This document shows, in pieces, positions 59,886 through 64,000 of a stretch of 64,000 bases of DNA; position 1 is the first letter of the stretch; every line of letters starts with the position of its first letter. The DNA lies in contig NC_092811.1 of NCBI RefSeq assembly GCF_040954645.1, positions 119,609,343-119,673,342 on the forward strand. Direction: 5' to 3'. This DNA comes from Diabrotica undecimpunctata (taxonomy: Eukaryota > Arthropoda > Insecta > Coleoptera > Chrysomelidae). Under the pieces are notes generated by a model that worked only from the letters and a program-made list of their open reading frames with translations, ran no database searches and was not told where the DNA came from. The position numbers and the translations under genes are program-made.

Positions 59886-60033
59886 ACGCAGCCGACCGTT
59901 TCAATTGATAAATTGCCTCCCTTGAAACACCAATATCACGTGCTACGGTAATTACAGAGTCTCCTTTCTCAAGTAACGTTAAAGCACGAACTTTGTCCTG
60001 TTGTGTGAGTTTCTTTCGACCCACATTTTTCAC
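59886..60033 (-). pseudogene. Tc1-like transposase, N-terminal HTH
   Basis: MKNVGRKKLTQQDKVRALTL, LEKGDSVITVARDIGVSREA, IYQLKRSA: a homeodomain-like helix-turn-helix that binds the transposon ends. It breaks at about 59886 where the foreign RT sequence starts. Confidence 0.75.
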
Positions 60034-60307
60034 TTCAATTTAGAGTTTAACGATCCCAACCTTTACTGAGTAAATAAAAAGAAGTTTAATACTGACTACT
60101 CGTACAAAGCCAACTGTCCACTAACTGCCAACAAACACGCAGAATAAACTACAGAAACTAAGCGGTTATTAAACTACAGACAGCCGCCGTCGCAAGTACG
60201 TTATCCCCTCTCCCCTCAAATTCTAAACAAGCGCAAACAAAACATATGCAATTTTTCTTCGAATTTGGTGATTTATTTGGCAATGTAAATATTTTTTTGC
60301 CGGCACA

Positions 60308-61019
60308 AAAATGTGTATAACAAAACTGATTTAAAAAAATATTTTCGATTACAGTCAGAACAAGAAAACAAACCAAAGCTGTTTTTTTTAATATAACACC
60401 CTGTATATTAACCCTATGGAAATGTATTTCAATTTAATTAGAATGCAAATTGTGTTTGTTTTGTGTCCATATTATATACATTACCAGAAACTACTAAAAT
60501 AGGAATTAGCTCGTTTTTGTATTGAACGTAACAATTTTACTGAATGTTTCATCAGTTGTTTTAATATATTTCTCTTTTGTTGATTCTTATCCGTCATCAT
60601 TACTTTGTACAATAAAAACTAACTCAATATTTTGTCTACCTAGTAACTACCATATTTACTTTGTTCCTCGTTCCTGTATAAACAGTTATTTGCAATTTCC
60701 CGTGTACAAACCGACGGTCTTTCTTTAATATGCACTCTGATATTACTACTGAAATGTGGTTCATTTAATTAAATTTGTGAAACAGTACACGATGATTCCT
60801 GCAATAACAAAACGCCACCAGGTAGTTTTAATAACATTAAATGTGCAGTCAAAATTTATTAAAGGATTTCAATTGTTGTCATGCATTATTAGGCCGGGAA
60901 TATTCGTTTATCGCTAAACGGTGACCTAATTTCTGAATATTTTAGATGCTGTCAAGCTTTTCGTAAATAGAATACCCCATTTTGTTCAGCAAGGTTCTGA
61001 AACTACTGTAATTATAGAC
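60308..61019. other. Gene-poor stretch
   Basis: No supported gene; the short frame 60522-60728 lacks motifs. Confidence 0.4.
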
Positions 61020-61305
61020 AAAAGCTAATGCCAGAAGAAAATTCAGGAATTTATCACAAGTGGATCTTACATCAAACTAAAAAAAGAACCAAACAAATCA
61101 CTGGAAAACAAAATATTCAAAACACTGTACAAATTTAAGGAATACCTGACAAACTACCAAAGAAAAACATGAACACCACACTACAGCAGGACACCACACT
61201 TTTATGGAGTTCCAAATTTCACAAAGATAATGTGTCCCTCAGACTGATTTGTAGCAGCATGGGTTACCCTTGGAGCAGACTGTCAAAGTTTCTCCTAGAC
61301 GTAAC
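61020..61305 (+). pseudogene. Penelope-like reverse transcriptase fragment
   Basis: Plus strand: ARRKIQEFITSGSYIKLKKE, PNKSLENKIFKTLYKFKEYL, a stop, TPHFYGVPNF, and after a frameshift KFHKDNVSLRLICSSMGYPW, SRLSKFLLDV. (P)xFYGLPKIHK-x-VPLRPI-SS is the signature of Penelope-type RT domains. The GIY-YIG domain is absent here. A diverged copy of the hammerhead-like foldback arm lies 280 bp downstream. Confidence 0.75.
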
Positions 61306-61584
61306 ATAATCCATAGCCTCAGTCCCTCTAGCATAGCCATAGTCCCTCTAGCACACAACACGGTGTCCGCAACATCGGCACGGCATTCACCCGATCTCTC
61401 CTTCACGTACATTTCTCAGGCATTCTAGCACTTTCTCACTGAGATTGAATTCTTCCCTCCCTAAGCTACATTTCTGTCTTCGGCTTCTGTACGCAATGTA
61501 GCTATTCTTCAATAATTTTAAAGTGTTTGTTTGTCCTTGTGTAGTGTAGTGTGTTGTACAATTATATGTTTATGACATTTTATT

Positions 61585-61690
61585 CTTGTCGGATAGGCCG
61601 CAATTGACGAAATGCCTCTGAAGATGATCTAGGGATCGAAAGTACTTGGGCAAGATTAAATTAAACTGTTCTCGATATATGCCTTTTATT
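61585..61690 (+). repeat. Diverged single arm of the 11-kb foldback, hammerhead-like
   Basis: Shares GACGAAATGCC, CTGA-GATGA, GAAAGTACTTGG, CAAGATT and CTCGATAT-TGCCTTT with the right arm at 11358-11531. The motif TGCCT-CTGAAGA-hairpin-GAAAGTACTT-GGGCA keeps pairing of stem I and a GATC/GATC stem II, with one extra base before stem II. Confidence 0.6.
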
Positions 61691-61949
61691 TGATCAAAAA
61701 ACTATTTTTGCTCAAATTAAGTTACACAATCACAACTATGATATAATTTTTTTACACAAACAAAGAACATACAATAAATTCAGCGATTTGCGGTTCTTGG
61801 TTCTTTTGAAAGTCACAAAAAAAGTCAAAGTAATCATTATCACAAATTACTAAGAAGCGTTTGATAGGGTGCAGATAGTTGATCTAAGAGAAGATTTCTT
61901 TTCGGGAAATTGCGAATAGGGTTCACAGAAGTTCAAATAATGTGTTAAG

Positions 61950-62138
61950 ATGTTATCGGGCAAGGCGTCAAGAAGACCGATCACGAAGATCGAGAGGCAC
62001 AAGGCGGCACCGAAGAACAACAGAGCGTCAATATCCCTGTCTAAAGTTGATGGATTTAAGAAACCGCTTCTCCACATGGAAGACCAATTGAGATACGAGC
62101 AATTTCTTAGCCAAATTCGCAGTTTTGATCATTATTAA
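61950..62138 (+). CDS. Hypothetical 62-aa frame, possible exon
   Basis: A locally GC-richer open frame: MLSGKASRRPITKIERHKAA, PKNNRASISLSKVDGFKKPL, LHMEDQLRYEQFLSQIRSF, ending in TAA. Strongly basic in the first half. Codon use (GCG, AAG, ATC, GAC) differs from the AT-rich surroundings, which is the only argument for coding. The opposite strand is also open here, so support is weak and I do not recognise it. Confidence 0.3.
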   Translation: MLSGKASRRPITKIERHKAAPKNNRASISLSKVDGFKKPLLHMEDQLRYEQFLSQIRSFDHY

Positions 62139-63050
62139 ATTTTTCATATACGAAAAACAATACTATATTTTTCGCTGTATAAAATCCAAAATTACCACCC
62201 CCAATGTCAAATTATTACCTAAGGCAACCCTTAGTAATAACTTCCTCTACCGAAGTATACACATTCTTGGACAATGCAACAAAAAATGTCTCTTTCTTGA
62301 CTGTTGGCTTCCGTAGACAACAGACGCTTTTTCCGTCTCTCTTAGAGAACGACTACTCACAAAACAACAGTATCATGTATACCAACGCCTTAATTGTACA
62401 CTCATCTTAAATGGTGCAGAGAACGATTGGCTTGGGATCATTGACGGAAGGGGGTTGTCTTTAGTGATAAATCTCGATTCTGTTTAGGGATACATGATAG
62501 CCGAGCTAGGGTCAAAAGACGATTTTTGTTTGTAAATTTTGCTACCCTGTACAAAATATTTTCAAAATATAATAAATAATAATGGCTGTTCTGATTTCTA
62601 TGTTACTTAATATATTTTGCTAATTAAACCTTTTAGTTTTCTTCTTAAAACTTATGTCTCTTGTGTTAATAGCACATTTTGCGGATTATTTTTTAAATAT
62701 TTTCAAAATCTCAAATCAATAATCTTAGCGCAAAAGAATTCTTTTTAGAAAATCATCATATCCTGGACTATATTAAATTTCGTGAAATACAAGCACGGGT
62801 TAAGGAGCTTCATCAGCATACAAGAAAACGTAATTTTACAAAGTTTGACGAGTGTAAAACTAGGATTACTTTGTACCTAGTGAAAAACTAGCAAAACTTA
62901 AAGGAAACTTTCTAAATTTAGGGAGATATTCTCCTACTCCATAATATGTTAGAGAGCATAATCAGAAAATACAACAATGGGCAATATGCCTAGAATATCT
63001 CGTTCAATTTAACAATTATTTATTTATGTGTTGACGTTTTAACAGTAGTA
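62139..63050. other. Gene-poor stretch
   Basis: No supported gene or recognised repeat. Confidence 0.4.
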
Positions 63051-63056
63051 TAGTAG

Positions 63057-63172
63057 TTACAAAAAAACCAATTAAAACTTACCATAAAACGTAAACTAGT
63101 CCATTTGGGAAGACGTGGGGTGGACTAATATATGTTTTATGGTAAGTTTAGTTTTGTAGTTTTTTTTGTAAC
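63057..63172. repeat. Inverted repeat with ~48-bp arms
   Basis: GTTACAAAAAAACCA ... CTTACCATAAAACGTA ... TAGTCCA (63057-63104) is inverted at 63122-63172 with small gaps. It directly precedes a degenerate hammerhead-like motif at 63173-63213 (AGTT, TTGATAA, GACA/TGTC hairpin, GAAACGTC, AACT), so it may be another Penelope-type terminal remnant. Confidence 0.65.
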
Positions 63173-63332
63173 AGTTTTGATAAAGACATGGAATACCTGT
63201 CGAAACGTCAACTCATGAATAAAACAAAAACTTTTAATAATATCATCTAGTTTTAAGTGAACCTATTACTAAGAAAGTTTTTTCAAAAAATAAACTAAGA
63301 GTCAAGAAATTAAATAAACTGTATATATTAGA

Positions 63333-64000
63333 AGGGGTTGCTCTCGGGGGAACCTGTAACCCCTAGAGAGCGCGTCCCCAGGTGGCGGATAGGGGAATGC
63401 CCCACCCGGTTTACCGGTGGGTAGGAGAGCAATAAAATACCTCCCGTGGATCAACAGGTAATTCACCGAATGATTGCCGGTATAAGCGATCCCACCATTT
63501 ACTGGCCAACGGCTTCGGGCGGATGAGCTAGTATGTGGAATGGCACTCTTTTGTCCTGAGATTGAGAAATCGGTCTCGAAGGCGGATGAACCAAGGATGG
63601 TCAACGGCGGAAGGATGCAAAAGGGAACGGGGAACACTGCATAGAGTACCCCTAGTTAAGTGTGTACACCAAATTATTATGGTGTACACCAAAAATACTG
63701 AAAACCATACTGATCATGGGAATAGGATACTAAAATCCGGCAGAGTGAGAGAAACACTACAAGGCTCACTTGGTCGTAAACATGCGAAATCCTTGTACAA
63801 GAGCGCAGAAACCAACAAGTTTAAGAGTTACAATGTGGAATGTTAAAAGTTTGTTCTCTATAGGAAAACTGGATAATGTTGAACAAGAAATGATTAGACT
63901 AAACATCGATGTTTTAGGAATCAGCGATACACAATGGCCAGGATCTGGGAAATGTTCAACACGAAATGATGGCGTATTTAATTACTCCGGAATCGACAAC
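63333..64000 (+). mobile_element. RTE-like element, 5' end, cut by the window end
   Basis: A GC-rich leader (GGTGGCGGATAGGGGAATGC, CACCCGGTTTACCGGTGGG, ATCAACAGGTAATTC) of the kind that starts insect RTE-like elements leads to an endonuclease start. An exact GGTGTACACCA word is duplicated locally at 63680. The frame 63535-63846 runs through the leader and is not a gene. Confidence 0.75.
63833..64000 (+). CDS. RTE-like endonuclease/RT, N-terminal part only
   Basis: Reads MWNVKSLFSIGKLDNVEQEM, IRLNIDVLGISDTQWPGSGK and so on to the window edge with no stop. WNVKSL carries the first catalytic Asn and (L)GISDTQW the conserved E/D-containing strand of APE endonucleases. Open sequence extends upstream (KPTSLRVT), so the true start could be earlier. 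This is the N-terminal strand missing from the copy at 45449. Confidence 0.8.
   Translation, partial: MWNVKSLFSIGKLDNVEQEMIRLNIDVLGISDTQWPGSGKCSTRNDGVFNYSGIDN

Larger units (their letters stand above)
59098..60307 (-). mobile_element. Tc1-like transposon with an internal RT fragment
   Basis: Ends share GTGCCGGCAAAAAAATAT (59100-59117 and inverted at 60288-60305), next to TA on the left (59096-59097), as for Tc1/mariner. The transposase runs on the minus strand. Its middle third (end of HTH through most of the first catalytic region) is missing and replaced by about 295 bp of RTE-like reverse transcriptase in the opposite orientation. Confidence 0.8.

Noticed and set aside
61320..61370. Local duplication GTCCCTCTAGCA (twice)
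   Set aside because: A 12-base word repeated once; no larger structure.
63535..63846. 103-codon frame at the window end
   Set aside because: It crosses the RTE leader and ends just inside the endonuclease in a different frame; no conserved motif.

Overview
This is a nuclear genomic window from a multicellular animal, almost certainly an arthropod and most likely an insect. It is AT-rich, has spliced exons with consensus GT/AG sites, and is filled with transposon families typical of insect genomes: RTE-like and jockey non-LTR elements, Penelope-like elements, piggyBac, Tc1, pogo/Tigger, hAT, PIF/Harbinger, P, Helitron and tRNA-derived SINEs. I see no prokaryotic operon, CRISPR array, rRNA or intact tRNA gene, and I cannot name the species.

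Host sequence is sparse. A clean internal exon (5669-5834, + strand) and a phase-compatible candidate terminal exon (52926-53044, + strand) could belong to one gene whose roughly 47 kb intron holds most of the window. Nearly everything else is mobile DNA.

1-12 kb: a full-length RTE-like element with an intact 995-aa endonuclease/reverse transcriptase (1184-4381) sits in a repeat that appears to be the terminal part of a Penelope-like element. The GIY-YIG endonuclease domain of such an element lies at 4932-5319. At 6131-7105 is a tandem array of about 397 bp units, each with a hammerhead ribozyme that folds on the minus strand and with a 13-bp target duplication around the array. A 1.85-kb tandem duplication (7178-10883) and a 440-bp foldback (11093-11531) follow.

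12-33 kb: an internally deleted RTE derivative, a jockey remnant fused in frame to an RTE remnant, a relic of an uncharacterised DDE-like family, an RTE copy split by a tRNA SINE, a 142-bp 3' RTE stub, piggyBac and a reverse-strand non-LTR remnant.

34-45 kb: a two-gene PIF/Harbinger relic; a 1.83-kb element with very long inverted repeats carrying hemopexin-like coding sequence; a Helitron relic; a short P-type element with a THAP exon and 8-bp target duplication; Harbinger fragments and a MITE.

45-49 kb: a short Harbinger-type element (TTA target duplication) carrying a MADF exon. It was later hit by an RTE element with an intact 959-aa ORF, whose insertion duplicated 232 bp including the whole MADF reading frame.

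50-64 kb: relics of hAT, the uncharacterised DDE-like family again, Tigger, a hAT-type element filled with other elements, Tc1 with an RT fragment in an internal deletion, a Penelope RT fragment, and the 5' end of another RTE element running off the window.
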